Notes: generated by a model not told the origin, from the sequence alone. 34,836 nt of DNA from Glycomyces sp. L485 (GCF_022548875.1 NZ_JAKZEW010000042.1:1-34836); one strand, 5' to 3'. Positions 16,049 to 23,623 are shown, counted from the first letter of the stretch. Translations and numbers: made by a program.

Positions 16049-17353
16049 ATGCCCAGTACGACGACCGTCGGCGCAGCCACCGTCGACCGTTTACTGCATC
16101 GCGACCCGGTTTGCAGCGTTTTCAGCGGCATCGTCGCCTCTGACCCCACCAACCTCCTGTGCGTCACCGTCGCGCACGAGCGCGTCGACGGCTCACGCCG
16201 CGAGGTCTTCCTCGAATGGGCCTCGAAGCTCACCGGCCTCGCCGCCCATCCGCACCTGTCGCCGTGCGGCGCAGTCGGCCTGACCGAGAACGGCCGGCCT
16301 TACCTGGCCGTCGGCGCCACCAGGCGCAGCCTCGCCGACCTCCTCGCCGAATCGGGACCCATGCCCGCCGGGCAGGTCAGGGCCCTCGGCGTGGCCCTGG
16401 CCGACGCCGTCGCCGTCTACCACCGCGCCGGGCTCATCCACGGCGCCATCCAGCCCGGCCACCTTCTCGTCGGAGCCGGCCGGGTCCTCCAACTCACCGC
16501 GTACGACGTGACCGCACCGGTCCTGGCCGCGCCGCTGCCGCCGAGCCCGTACACCGCGCCCGAGCACCTCGACGCCGCCGTGGCCCGCGAAGTAGCCGCC
16601 AGCCCCGCCGGCGACGTGTACGCCCTGGCCACCGTCCTCTACTCCGCGCTCGGCGGACGGTTGCCGTGGGTCAGGTCCGGGCGCGAGGACGTCGCCGACC
16701 CGCTGCTGCGGGCCGCGCCGGTCCCCCACATCCCCGGCGTCGACACCGAGCTCACCGACGTCATCGGGGCCGCGCTCCACCCCGACCCCCGCCGCCGCCC
16801 CGCCTCCGACGTCTTCCGCGAGCAGCTCACGCAGCTCGACTTGAACGGACTGCGGGAGCCCGGATCCAAGCCGACCGAGGTCGCTTCCGGCCTGCTGCCG
16901 CGCCAGAAGCTGCGGCCGGTCACCGTCTCGGTCTCCACCGAACTCGCCCCGTACCGGCCGGGGCGCCCCCGCGTCGGTTTCAGGCCGCGGCTGCGCAAGA
17001 TCGCCACGGCCACAGCGGGAGTCGCTCTCACCGGCGCGCTGCTCGGAGGCGCCGCCCTGGCGACGTACGCGGCGACGAACCCGGAGCCGACCGCGGCGGT
17101 CTGCACGAACACGGCCGAGCTGGGCGGTCTGGTCAGCGAGGAGCTCCAGGAGGGCACGATCGTCAACAGCTGGTGCGCCGGCGGGGAATTCGTCGTGGCT
17201 ACTGTGGACTACGGCGGGGGCTCGGGCGGCGATGACACCGTCGAGACGCAGCGCCTGGCATGGCGCATCCAGGGCCAGCGGCTCGTTGCCGTCACCGACT
17301 GCACGGACGCCGCACTGCCGGAGACCGTCGTCGACTTCCTCAGCTGCGGTTAA
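16049..17353 (+). CDS. membrane-anchored protein kinase-like protein, predicted pseudokinase
   Basis: A 434-aa protein with an N-terminal Ser/Thr-kinase-like domain (about 1-265), a basic juxtamembrane stretch, one transmembrane helix (about 318-342, AGVALTGALLGGAALATYAA) and an ~90-aa exported domain with four cysteines (352, 376, 418, 433). The fold is recognisable from YHRAGLIHGAIQPGHLLV (catalytic-loop region), YTAPEHL (the APE motif at 170-172) and SPAGDVYALATVLYSALGGRLPW (the D-x-Y-x-L-x-x-x-L-Y helix). The key residues are missing: HRD is HGA, the D-L-K-P-x-N stretch is AIQPGH, DFG is replaced by YDV (152-154), there is no Gly-rich loop, and I see no Val-Ala-Ile-Lys lysine. It is therefore probably a non-catalytic signalling or scaffold protein. 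GGGAGGT precedes ATG 16049. Its ligand and partners are unknown. Stop codon overlaps that of the convergent hydrolase. Confidence 0.8.
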   Translation: MPSTTTVGAATVDRLLHRDPVCSVFSGIVASDPTNLLCVTVAHERVDGSRREVFLEWASKLTGLAAHPHLSPCGAVGLTENGRPYLAVGATRRSLADLLAESGPMPAGQVRALGVALADAVAVYHRAGLIHGAIQPGHLLVGAGRVLQLTAYDVTAPVLAAPLPPSPYTAPEHLDAAVAREVAASPAGDVYALATVLYSALGGRLPWVRSGREDVADPLLRAAPVPHIPGVDTELTDVIGAALHPDPRRRPASDVFREQLTQLDLNGLREPGSKPTEVASGLLPRQKLRPVTVSVSTELAPYRPGRPRVGFRPRLRKIATATAGVALTGALLGGAALATYAATNPEPTAAVCTNTAELGGLVSEELQEGTIVNSWCAGGEFVVATVDYGGGSGGDDTVETQRLAWRIQGQRLVAVTDCTDAALPETVVDFLSCG

Positions 17354-18159
17354 TCCCCTTCGCCGCCTTCACCTTCGCCCGGTTTCGGAAGGAAGCCCCC
17401 GAAGGCGGCCACGGTCTTGTTCGCGTACGCGGAGGTGTCGCCGCGCCCCATGGGGCCGTCCCATTCGCGCGGCAGGGGCGCGCGGTCCGGCAGGATCCGC
17501 CCGACGATCCGGTCGAGCGCCTCTTCGGCCTTGCCGACCCAGAGGTGCCCTCCGCCGGTGATTTCGACCACTTCGGACTGCGGGACGGCGGCGAAGCGGC
17601 GCTTCGCCTCTGGGTACTGGAGATAGTCGTCGTTCTCGGGGACGAGCGCGAGCAGCGGCCGGCCGTCCTCGGCCCACCGCGCCAGTTCGTCCTCAGTGGT
17701 GTACCGCAGCGGCGGGGACATGAGGACCGCGCCCTCCACGCCGGGCTCCAGGCCGTACTTCAAGGTCAGGTCGGTGCCGAAGGACCAGCCGACGAGCCAG
17801 GGCCGGGGCAGTTCGTGGAACTCGGCGTACTCGACGGCGGCGGCGACGTCGAAGCGCTCGCCGACGCCGCCGTCGAACTCGCCTTCGCTCCTGCCCTGCT
17901 GGGACTCGGTGCCGCGGGTGTTGAACCGCAGCACCGCCATGTTCGCCAGCGCGGGCAGCCTCCAGGCGGCTTTGCGGAAGACGTGGGAGTCCATCATGCC
18001 GCCGTGAGTGGGCAGCGGGTGGACGCAGATGATCGTCGCCTCCGGTTCGCCGCTCTCGGGGAGCGCGACCTCGCCGACGAGTTTCAGCCCGTCGGCCGTC
18101 TCGAGGGTGATCGATTCGGAGCGGGCGGGCAGCTTGCTCGCCGATCTGATGACATTCAC
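17350..18159 (-). CDS. alpha/beta-hydrolase fold protein
   Basis: A 269-aa cytoplasmic hydrolase with no signal peptide. The nucleophile elbow is GWSFG (Ser126) after RPWLVGWSFGTDLTLKYG, the acid is probably Asp177 or Asp178 in VPENDDYL, and the base is His205 in ITGGGHLWVGK. VHPLPTHGGMMDSHVF supplies the oxyanion-hole region, and the pattern resembles the YtfL/YpfH-like 'alpha/beta hydrolase' group near dienelactone hydrolases rather than lipases. The last ~25 residues are Gly/Glu-rich. The GTG start at 18159 has no Shine-Dalgarno sequence but has GATAAT 7 nt upstream, so a leaderless transcript is likely. The substrate is unknown. Its stop overlaps the pseudokinase stop, with no room for a terminator between them. 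Confidence 0.85.
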   Translation of the reverse strand: MNVIRSASKLPARSESITLETADGLKLVGEVALPESGEPEATIICVHPLPTHGGMMDSHVFRKAAWRLPALANMAVLRFNTRGTESQQGRSEGEFDGGVGERFDVAAAVEYAEFHELPRPWLVGWSFGTDLTLKYGLEPGVEGAVLMSPPLRYTTEDELARWAEDGRPLLALVPENDDYLQYPEAKRRFAAVPQSEVVEITGGGHLWVGKAEEALDRIVGRILPDRAPLPREWDGPMGRGDTSAYANKTVAAFGGFLPKPGEGEGGEGD

Positions 18160-18172
18160 GGCAAGGATTATC
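18160..18172 (-). promoter_or_regulatory. putative leaderless -10 of the hydrolase gene
   Basis: GATAAT (minus strand, 18167-18172) is one base from TATAAT and sits 7 nt before the GTG start, placing transcription initiation on the start codon. Confidence 0.45.
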
Positions 18173-18226
18173 GCCCCGGCAGCCGGAGAAATCCACCGGC
18201 TGTGTCACATGTTTCAGTTCGCGTCA

Positions 18227-18508
18227 CTACCTGAAATGACCGGGTCTGCGCCGGTCGCGGGCGTTCCAGCAGCCTTTGTGCCAGTGGCGGCGGTCGTCGC
18301 CGTCGCCGTCGTCGGCCCAGGCCACGACATGCGGGGTTCCCGGTCGGATCTCCAGGTCGCAGCCGGGGCAGCGGTAGGTCTTCTCCGCGGCGGATCCGGT
18401 GATGCGGCGGAACTGGTAGCGGCCGTCGGGTCCTTCGACGGTGCTGGAGTCCGCGGCGCTGGGGCGCCCGCGTTCGCTCTCGCGAAGGCGGCGGTTCTTC
18501 CTGGGCAT
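18227..18508 (-). CDS. small zinc-ribbon protein, function unknown
   Basis: A 93-aa basic protein. The N-terminal ~35 residues (MPRKNRRLRESERG...) are charged and probably flexible. The centre holds KTYRCPGCDLEIRPGTPHVV and then HWHKGCW, giving Cys-x2-Cys plus a later His/His/Cys set that would bind one zinc ion. The C-terminus RDRRRPGHFR is strongly basic. Actinobacterial homologues are often labelled 'ATP/GTP-binding protein' without visible nucleotide motifs. A role in nucleic-acid binding is possible only by analogy. The ATG at 18508 lies 10 nt after the stop of the small membrane-protein gene, so it is the last gene of the ilvA-ung run. Confidence 0.8.
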   Translation of the reverse strand: MPRKNRRLRESERGRPSAADSSTVEGPDGRYQFRRITGSAAEKTYRCPGCDLEIRPGTPHVVAWADDGDGDDRRHWHKGCWNARDRRRPGHFR

Positions 18509-18518
18509 CGGTCCGGCC

Positions 18519-18743
18519 TCAGGAGCGGTCGGAGTCGGCGCCGTCCTCGGTGGTCGGCTCCGCGGCGCTCGCCTCAAGGGCGGCCTCGCGTTCGAGGCGC
18601 TGGTTGAGGCGGCGCACGTGCTTGTTCATCCCCTTGATGAGGAAGACCGTCACGACGACGAGGAAGACCGTGATGAACAGACCGAGCGGCCCTGCCAGGG
18701 CCTGTTCTCGGTCCGGTCCGAATTGCTGTGCCAGGAACTCCAC
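18519..18743 (-). CDS. small single-pass membrane protein
   Basis: A 74-aa protein with one strongly hydrophobic segment (about residues 19-40, GPLGLFITVFLVVVTVFLIKG), a short N-terminus and a charged C-terminal coiled-coil-like tail (KHVRRLNQRLEREAALEAS) ending in Asp/Glu/Ser-rich sequence. The basic residues after the helix suggest a cytoplasmic C-terminus. Function unknown. It lies 23 nt behind ung. The GTG start at 18743 has TACCGT 7 nt upstream, so it may also have its own leaderless promoter. Too short for a confident family assignment. Confidence 0.75.
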   Translation of the reverse strand: MEFLAQQFGPDREQALAGPLGLFITVFLVVVTVFLIKGMNKHVRRLNQRLEREAALEASAAEPTTEDGADSDRS

Positions 18744-18756
18744 GTCTACAACGGTA
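18744..18756 (-). promoter_or_regulatory. putative leaderless -10 of the 74-aa protein gene
   Basis: TACCGT (minus strand, 18751-18756) fits TANNNT and is exactly 7 nt from the GTG start; no Shine-Dalgarno sequence is present. Confidence 0.35.
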
Positions 18757-18766
18757 GCCCCCGCGC

Positions 18767-19456
18767 TCAGTCCTCCTGCAGGGCCGGGAGCCGCCAGTCG
18801 ACGGGGTCACCGCCTTGTTCGGCGAGGAGCTGGTTGGCGCGGCTGAACGGCTTGGAGCCGAAGAAGCCGCGGCGGGCGCTCAGCGGGGAGGGGTGGGGCG
18901 ATTCGATCGAGGGGACCGGGCCGAGCAGCGGCTTGAGGTTGCGGGCGTTGGCGCCCCAGAGGATGGCGACGGCGGGGCCACCGCGCTGGGCCAAGGCGAC
19001 GATGGCCTGCTCGGTGACCTTCTCCCAGCCCTTGCCCTGGTGCGAGTTCGGTTCGCCTGGGCGGACGCTGAGTGAGCGGTTGAGCAGGAGGACGCCCTGT
19101 TCGGCCCAGGGGGTGAGGTCGCCGTTGGCGGGCAGGGGGTGGCCGAGGTCGTCGCGGTATTCGTTGAAGATGTTGACGAGGCTGCGGGGCAGGGGACGCA
19201 CGTCGGGGGCGACGGCGAAGGACAGGCCGATGGCGTGGCCGGGGGTGGGGTAGGGGTCCTGTCCGACGATGATCACCTTGACGTCGTCGAACGGATGCTG
19301 GAAGGCGCGGAGGATGTGCTCGGCGGCGGGCAGGTACTTGCGGCCTTCGGCCACCTCCTGGCGCAGGAACTCGCCCATCTTGGCGACGTCGTCGGCGACG
19401 GGGGCGAGGGCCTTGGCCCAGCTGGGCTCCACGAGTTCTTCAAGAGTCTTTTGCAT
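18767..19456 (-). CDS. ung: uracil-DNA glycosylase (family 1)
   Basis: A 229-aa DNA-repair enzyme that removes uracil from DNA arising by cytosine deamination, a sensible need in a high-GC genome. The water-activating motif [11 protein letters not shown] is at residues 65-75 with Asp67 as the catalytic acid. [25 protein letters not shown] is the uracil-recognition region with the specificity Asn126. The Leu-intercalation loop [20 protein letters not shown] carries catalytic His188. Length and motifs are complete. ATG 19456 lies 3 nt from the ilvA stop, so the two genes are in one operon; there is no metabolic link between them that I can name. Confidence 0.97.
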   Translation of the reverse strand: MQKTLEELVEPSWAKALAPVADDVAKMGEFLRQEVAEGRKYLPAAEHILRAFQHPFDDVKVIIVGQDPYPTPGHAIGLSFAVAPDVRPLPRSLVNIFNEYRDDLGHPLPANGDLTPWAEQGVLLLNRSLSVRPGEPNSHQGKGWEKVTEQAIVALAQRGGPAVAILWGANARNLKPLLGPVPSIESPHPSPLSARRGFFGSKPFSRANQLLAEQGGDPVDWRLPALQED

Positions 19457-19459
19457 GAT

Positions 19460-20674
19460 TCAGATGCTAGATCCCGCCACCGTCAAGAAATACCCCGCGT
19501 CGCGCAGTGCCGCAACGATTTCGGTCGCGTGTTCGGAACCGCGCGTTTCGATCGAGAGGTCCACTGAGACTTCGCCGACGGACAGGCGCGGGTCGCTCCG
19601 CTGGTGGTAGACGTCGACGATGTTGCCGCCGTGAGCGCCGAGGAGCTGGAGGATGGAGGCGAGGGCGCCGGGCCTGTCGGGGCAGCGCAGGTTGCAGCGC
19701 AGGAACCGGCCTGAGGCGGCGAGGCCGTGCTCGATGAGGCGCATGAGCAGCAGCGGGTCGATGTTGCCGCCTGAGATGACGGCGACGGTTGGGCCCTCGT
19801 AGGCGACCGAGCGGTTGAGCAGGGCGGCGTAGGCGGTGGCGCCGGCGGGCTCGACGACGAGCTTGTTGCGTTCGAGCAGGGACAGCAGCGCCCGGCTGAT
19901 GTCCTCTTCGGTGACGGTGACGATCTCGTCGACGAGATCGACGACGTGGGCGAAGGGCACATCGCCGGGCTTGCCGACTGCGATGCCGTCGGCGATGGTG
20001 TGCATCTTGTCGAGGCGGACGGGCTTGCCCGCGGCGAGGGAGTCGGGGTACGCGGCGGCGCCTTCGGCCTGGACGCCGACGATGCGTATGTCGGGGCGCA
20101 GTTCCCTGGCTGCGGCGGCGATGCCGGCCACGAGGCCGCCTCCGCCGACGGAGGCGACGATGGTGCCGGTCTCGGGCAGCTGGTCCAGGATCTCCAGGGC
20201 GATGGTGCCCTGGCCTGCGACGATGTCGCGGTGGTCGAAGGGGTGGATGAGGGTCGCGCCGGCCTCCTCGGCGAAGCGGTGCGCGGACTCGAGTGCGTCG
20301 TCGACGGTGGCGCCGCCGAGGATGACCTCGGCCCCGTAGCCCTTGGTGGCGGCGACCTTCGGAAGCGGGGCGGACTCGGGCATGAAGACGGTGGCGCGGG
20401 CGCCGACGGTGGAGGCGGCGAGGGCGACGCCTTGGGCGTGGTTGCCGGCGGATGCGGCGACGACGCCGCGTTCGCGCTGCTCGGGGGTCAGGCGGGAGAC
20501 GCGCATGTAGGCGCCGCGGATCTTGAACGAGCCGGCGCGCTGCAGGTTCTCGCACTTGAGGAAGACGCCGGGGAGGACCGGGTCGCGGGAGGGTTCGAGG
20601 GGAGTGCGGCGCACGGTCCCTTCGAGTTCGGCGGCCGCCTGGCGGACGTCGGCGAGTGTTACGAGCTCGTTCAC
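19460..20674 (-). CDS. ilvA: threonine ammonia-lyase (threonine dehydratase) with ACT domain
   Basis: A 404-aa PLP enzyme that deaminates threonine to 2-oxobutyrate, the first step toward isoleucine and a source of propionyl units. The PLP lysine is Lys51 in RAGSFKIRGAYMR, SAGNHAQGVA is the substrate loop, and SVGGGGLVAGIA is the phosphate-binding Gly loop. The C-terminal ~80 residues (FLRCNLRCPDRPGALASILQLLGAHGGNIVDVYHQR) form a single ACT regulatory domain, as in the shorter catabolic/biosynthetic class rather than the long two-ACT type. The GTG start at 20674 has both GGAG and a TACGAT hexamer 7 nt upstream. First gene of the run with ung and two small proteins. Confidence 0.94.
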   Translation of the reverse strand: MNELVTLADVRQAAAELEGTVRRTPLEPSRDPVLPGVFLKCENLQRAGSFKIRGAYMRVSRLTPEQRERGVVAASAGNHAQGVALAASTVGARATVFMPESAPLPKVAATKGYGAEVILGGATVDDALESAHRFAEEAGATLIHPFDHRDIVAGQGTIALEILDQLPETGTIVASVGGGGLVAGIAAAARELRPDIRIVGVQAEGAAAYPDSLAAGKPVRLDKMHTIADGIAVGKPGDVPFAHVVDLVDEIVTVTEEDISRALLSLLERNKLVVEPAGATAYAALLNRSVAYEGPTVAVISGGNIDPLLLMRLIEHGLAASGRFLRCNLRCPDRPGALASILQLLGAHGGNIVDVYHQRSDPRLSVGEVSVDLSIETRGSEHATEIVAALRDAGYFLTVAGSSI

Positions 20675-20687
20675 GTCTCCGATCGTA
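20675..20687 (-). promoter_or_regulatory. putative -10 of ilvA operon
   Basis: TACGAT (minus strand, 20682-20687) is 7 nt from the GTG start, compatible with leaderless initiation, although GGAG also lies in that spacer. No convincing -35. Confidence 0.35.
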
Positions 20688-21041
20688 GTTCCCGCACCGG
20701 CCGGGCGGCCCGGTGCGCGCAGGCGGGGCGCCGCGCCGATTCACGGATTACGGGCTCCGCCGGGCGGCAAATCGGGCAGGGCCGTTGGCGCGGGTCGATT
20801 ATGGTTGCGGCACTGTGGAAGGCCGCCTTCTTGATTCGACGTGGCGGCCGTATCGGATCGGAGTCGGCGCTAATGCGACGCAATAGGAATCAGATATCCT
20901 ATATGATCGGGCCGGAATGGGATGCGCGCGAAGCTGAAACCGGTTACAATATCGGCTACGATCGATCACCCACCCCCTGGTGAGGATCACGAGCACCATC
21001 CGTTTCGCACGGAGGGAGACACCTTCTGTAACCTCGGGTTC

Positions 21042-21079
21042 ACCCGTAGCGAGAAGGGTGGCCCGCGACACCTACGGGT
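21042..21079 (+). promoter_or_regulatory. 8-bp inverted repeat in leader
   Basis: ACCCGTAG at 21042-21049 pairs perfectly with CTACGGGT at 21072-21079 around a 22-nt loop. It could be a regulatory stem in the leader RNA or a DNA operator. Confidence 0.35.
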
Positions 21080-21115
21080 TCCGCAAGGATTAAGCTACGC
21101 CTAGTCAAAAACGTC

Positions 21116-21146
21116 GATGAATCCGCTTCATCTTGGCGAAGATGAA
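21116..21146 (+). promoter_or_regulatory. two mutually exclusive hairpins before ABC ATPase
   Basis: GATGAA (21116-21121) can pair with TTCATC (21127-21132), while TTCATCTT (21127-21134) can instead pair perfectly with AAGATGAA (21139-21146) around the loop GGCG. Both use the same central strand, so only one can form. The second is the stronger. They end 37 nt before the GTG start. Confidence 0.5.
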
Positions 21147-21183
21147 CCTACCGGTCCCCCCATTTGAACCCCTGGAGTAAACG

Positions 21184-22461
21184 GTGACTGCTGTCACGCT
21201 GAAGAACGTCTCGAAGGTGTTCCCCGGCGATACCCTGGCCGTGGACTCGTTGAACATGGAAGTCAATCACGGTGAGTTCCTGGTGCTCCTGGGCCCCTCC
21301 GGCTGCGGCAAGTCCACCGTGCTCCGAATGGTAGCCGGTTTGGAGACGCCCAGTGAAGGCGACATCCTGCTCGACGGAGCGTACGCCAATGACCTGCCCC
21401 CTCGCGAGCGCAATGCCGCGATGATCTTCCAGACTTTTGCACTTTATCCGCATATGTCGGTTGGGGATAATATTGGCTTCCCCCTGAAACTCGGCAAAAA
21501 GAACGGTGGACACAGTGTTCCCGAAGCGGTCGGGGACATGGCCAGCGCATTGGGAATCAGCGACCTACTCGAACGCAAACCAGGACAACTCTCCGGCGGC
21601 CAGCAGCAGCGCGTCGCAATGGGGCGGGCATTGGTCCGCAGTCCCAAACTCTTCCTCATGGACGAGCCGCTTTCCAACCTCGATATTGGACTCCGGGCCG
21701 AGCTCAGGACCGAGATCTCCTCGCTGGTTCGGCGCCACGACGCCACCACCCTGTACGTCACCCACGACCAGACCGAGGCGCTGACCATGGCCGACCGCGT
21801 CGCGGTCCTGCGCAAGGGCGTGCTCCAGGACGTCGGCACCCCCGACGAGATCTACGAGCGCCCCGCGACGATGTACGTCGCCGCCTTCCTCGGCACGCCC
21901 CGCATGAACCTCCTCGAAGCGCGTGTCAACGTCTTCCTCGACCGCTACGTGGCGCTCGACTTCGGCGACCAGGAGCTGCGCCTGCCCTGGCACGACCTGC
22001 GCGGCCGCGCCGTCGCGAGGTATCACGGCGAGAACATCGTCGTCGGCATGCGGGCCGAGGCGCTCGCGCCGGTCGCCGAGGGTCAGCCCGGCCAGTCCCT
22101 CCAGGGACGCGTGCGCTTCTACGAGCACCACGGCCACGAGACACTGGTCTTCCTCGACATCGGCGCCACCGCGATCGTGCCCGACGGCATCGGTGACAAG
22201 CCCGACCTGGCCCGCGACGGCTCCAAGCCGCGCCGACGCCTGACCGGCCTGCTCGCCGGCTTCGGCGTCCAGGCCGCCGAGCGACGCGCCGAAGAGGACA
22301 CCGGGCCGATCCGCAAGCCTGCCGACCTGGTCTTCCGTCTGCCCCCGCACATCCCGATCTCGGCCGGGCAGCCGATCACCGTCGCCGTTCACATGGACGC
22401 GCTGCACTACTTCGACAAGTACGGCAAGCGCATCGACGTCGGCTGGAGCCAGCGCGCCTGA
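21184..22461 (+). CDS. sugar-type ABC transporter ATP-binding protein (MalK/UgpC/MsiK family)
   Basis: A 425-aa ATPase of the CUT1 (MalK-like) group that energises carbohydrate importers. Walker A is GPSGCGKST (37-45), the Q-loop IFQTFALYPHMSV has Gln83, the signature LSGGQQQRVAMGRAL starts at 136, Walker B is FLMDEPLSNLD (157-167), and the switch His is in YVTHDQTEALTM. Residues from about 235 form the regulatory TOBE domain, with an unusual Arg/Asp-rich insertion near 335-380 that makes it longer than typical 370-390-aa members. No permease or binding-protein genes adjoin it, so it may serve several importers, as MsiK does in Streptomyces. The GTG start at 21184 has GGAG about 8 nt upstream. 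The first ~180 codons use many A/T-ending codons; the rest use normal high-GC codons. Confidence 0.88.
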   Translation: MTAVTLKNVSKVFPGDTLAVDSLNMEVNHGEFLVLLGPSGCGKSTVLRMVAGLETPSEGDILLDGAYANDLPPRERNAAMIFQTFALYPHMSVGDNIGFPLKLGKKNGGHSVPEAVGDMASALGISDLLERKPGQLSGGQQQRVAMGRALVRSPKLFLMDEPLSNLDIGLRAELRTEISSLVRRHDATTLYVTHDQTEALTMADRVAVLRKGVLQDVGTPDEIYERPATMYVAAFLGTPRMNLLEARVNVFLDRYVALDFGDQELRLPWHDLRGRAVARYHGENIVVGMRAEALAPVAEGQPGQSLQGRVRFYEHHGHETLVFLDIGATAIVPDGIGDKPDLARDGSKPRRRLTGLLAGFGVQAAERRAEEDTGPIRKPADLVFRLPPHIPISAGQPITVAVHMDALHYFDKYGKRIDVGWSQRA

Positions 22462-22472
22462 CCGACGCGAAG

Positions 22473-22505
22473 AGCGCTTGAGGGGCCTGCGGCCCCTCAA
22501 GCGCT
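22473..22505. terminator. 15-bp perfect bidirectional terminator hairpin
   Basis: Arms 22473-22487 and 22491-22505 are perfectly complementary over 15 bp with loop TGC, 11 nt after the ABC ATPase stop and about 60 nt before the end of convergent greA. It can serve both strands. Confidence 0.85.
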
Positions 22506-22566
22506 GATGTTCTTCCCGGGTGGCCGCCGCAGCCGGTGCCGGTGCCGGCCGCCCTCGGCCTGCGAA

Positions 22567-23061
22567 TCAGCCTTCGAATATTTCGGTGCCGATGATCTTC
22601 ACCGACAGCTCCATCCCGTTGGGTGCCTTGTAGGAGACGGTGTCGCCCTCTGCGTGACCGAGGATCGCGGCCCCCAGGGCGGAGTCCGGGCTGTAGACGG
22701 TCAGGTCGGTCGTGGCGCCGATCTCGCGGGAGCCCAGCAGGAACTTCTCGGTGTCGTCGGGGTCGCCGTCGAAGGCGATCGTCACGACCGTCCCGATCTG
22801 GATCTCGTCGCTGGCCTTGGCCTCGCCCACCTTCGCGTGGCGCAGCAGGTCCTCCAGTTGACGAATGCGTCCCTCCTGCTTGCCCTGCTCCTCCTTCGCG
22901 GCGTGGTAACCGCCGTTCTCGCGGAGGTCGCCCTCCTCGCGGCGCGCGTTGATCTCGGCCGCCATCACGGGGCGGTTCGCGACGAGCTCGTCCAACTCCG
23001 TCTTGAGGCGATCGTAGGCCTCCTGGGTCAGCCAAGTGCCCTGGTTGCTGTCGGTAGCCAT
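22567..23061 (-). CDS. greA: transcription elongation factor GreA
   Basis: A 164-aa factor that enters the RNA polymerase secondary channel and stimulates cleavage of backtracked RNA. Residues 12-75 form the antiparallel coiled coil, with EEGDLRENGGYHAAKEEQGKQEGRI holding the two acidic tip residues (Asp and Glu of GDLREN) that place the catalytic metal. The C-terminal FKBP-like domain includes VYSPDSALGAAILGHAEGDTVSYKAPNGMELSVKIIGTE. The ATG at 23061 has GGAGGA about 10 nt upstream and starts the conserved protein; an upstream extension is unlikely. It sits next to DUF4307 and mca, the order known from Mycobacterium tuberculosis (greA, Rv1081c, mca). Confidence 0.96.
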   Translation of the reverse strand: MATDSNQGTWLTQEAYDRLKTELDELVANRPVMAAEINARREEGDLRENGGYHAAKEEQGKQEGRIRQLEDLLRHAKVGEAKASDEIQIGTVVTIAFDGDPDDTEKFLLGSREIGATTDLTVYSPDSALGAAILGHAEGDTVSYKAPNGMELSVKIIGTEIFEG

Positions 23062-23136
23062 ATGTTCCAAATCCTCCGAATGTTGCGTTCCGTGCTCTGT
23101 ACGGTCTGCTGCGTAGCGGGACGCGAGTAACAAAAT

Positions 23137-23166
23137 GCCCGCCGACCGAGGTGAGGTGCGGCGGGC
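23137..23166 (-). terminator. intrinsic terminator after the DUF4307 gene
   Basis: Arms GCCCGCCG (23137-23144) and CGGCGGGC (23159-23166) form an 8-bp stem extendable by ACC/GGT in the loop. On the minus strand it is followed by ATTTTGTT, a real T-rich tail, 13 nt after the DUF4307 stop codon. Confidence 0.7.
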
Positions 23167-23179
23167 CGAAGATGAGTGG

Positions 23180-23623
23180 TCAGTCCGCCTTCCGGCACCG
23201 CTGGACTTCGCCGGTATTGGGTTCCCCCGTCACCGGGAGGGTGTGGGTCTCCACGACTCGGGTCGAGGAGTCCGCGGGGATCGGGACCTCCGCGGCGCCG
23301 ATCTCGGCCCCGCTCATATCGCGGGATCTCACGCGGCATACCGCGCCCTCGCCCTCGGGCTTGTAGACCTCGAAGGTGATGTCGACCTGACCGGGTACCG
23401 AGTCGTCGAACGCCAGCAGGTTCGTCGTGTAGTCGCCGTGGCCGTACTGCTCGTGGAGCCGCCACGAAGCCGCGCCTCCGACGATCACCACCGCCAGCGT
23501 CAGCGCGGCCGCCACCAGCGGGCGCGAACGCCGCGGCTTACGACGGCGACCGTAGCGACCGTGCGGGAAGGCGACTTCGCCGGGATCGGGCACACGCCCG
23601 TCCAAGGTCAAGGTCTCGCTCAT
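23180..23623 (-). CDS. DUF4307 membrane-anchored protein
   Basis: A 147-aa protein with a basic cytoplasmic N-terminus (HGRYGRRRKPRRSR), one transmembrane helix (about residues 35-53, PLVAAALTLAVVIVGGAASW) and an exported beta-rich C-terminal domain with two cysteines in AVCRVRSRD and EVQRCRKAD that could form a disulphide. VDITFEVYKPEGEGAVCRVRSRD and the position between greA and mca match actinobacterial DUF4307, whose role is unknown. ATG 23623 lies about 150 bp from divergent mca. A T-tailed hairpin separates it from greA, so the two are probably independent transcripts. Confidence 0.85.
   Translation of the reverse strand: MSETLTLDGRVPDPGEVAFPHGRYGRRRKPRRSRPLVAAALTLAVVIVGGAASWRLHEQYGHGDYTTNLLAFDDSVPGQVDITFEVYKPEGEGAVCRVRSRDMSGAEIGAAEVPIPADSSTRVVETHTLPVTGEPNTGEVQRCRKAD

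Larger units (their letters stand above)
20688..21183. other. AT-richer intergenic leader with inverted repeats
   Basis: About 500 bp without a convincing gene. The stretch 20860-21180 is visibly richer in A and T than its surroundings. It contains ATCAGATA-TCC-TATATGAT (20890s, one mismatch), an 8-bp inverted repeat ACCCGTAG/CTACGGGT at 21042-21079, and two overlapping hairpins at 21116-21146. I looked for tRNA, T-box and common riboswitch cores and did not find a match. It is probably the long 5' leader of the ABC ATPase gene. Confidence 0.5.

Noticed and set aside
20990-21110. tRNA or known riboswitch in the ABC ATPase leader
   Set aside because: A GGGTTCACCC stretch suggested a tRNA T arm, but the loop size and other arms do not fit, and I found no cobalamin, SAM, TPP, ydaO or T-box core.
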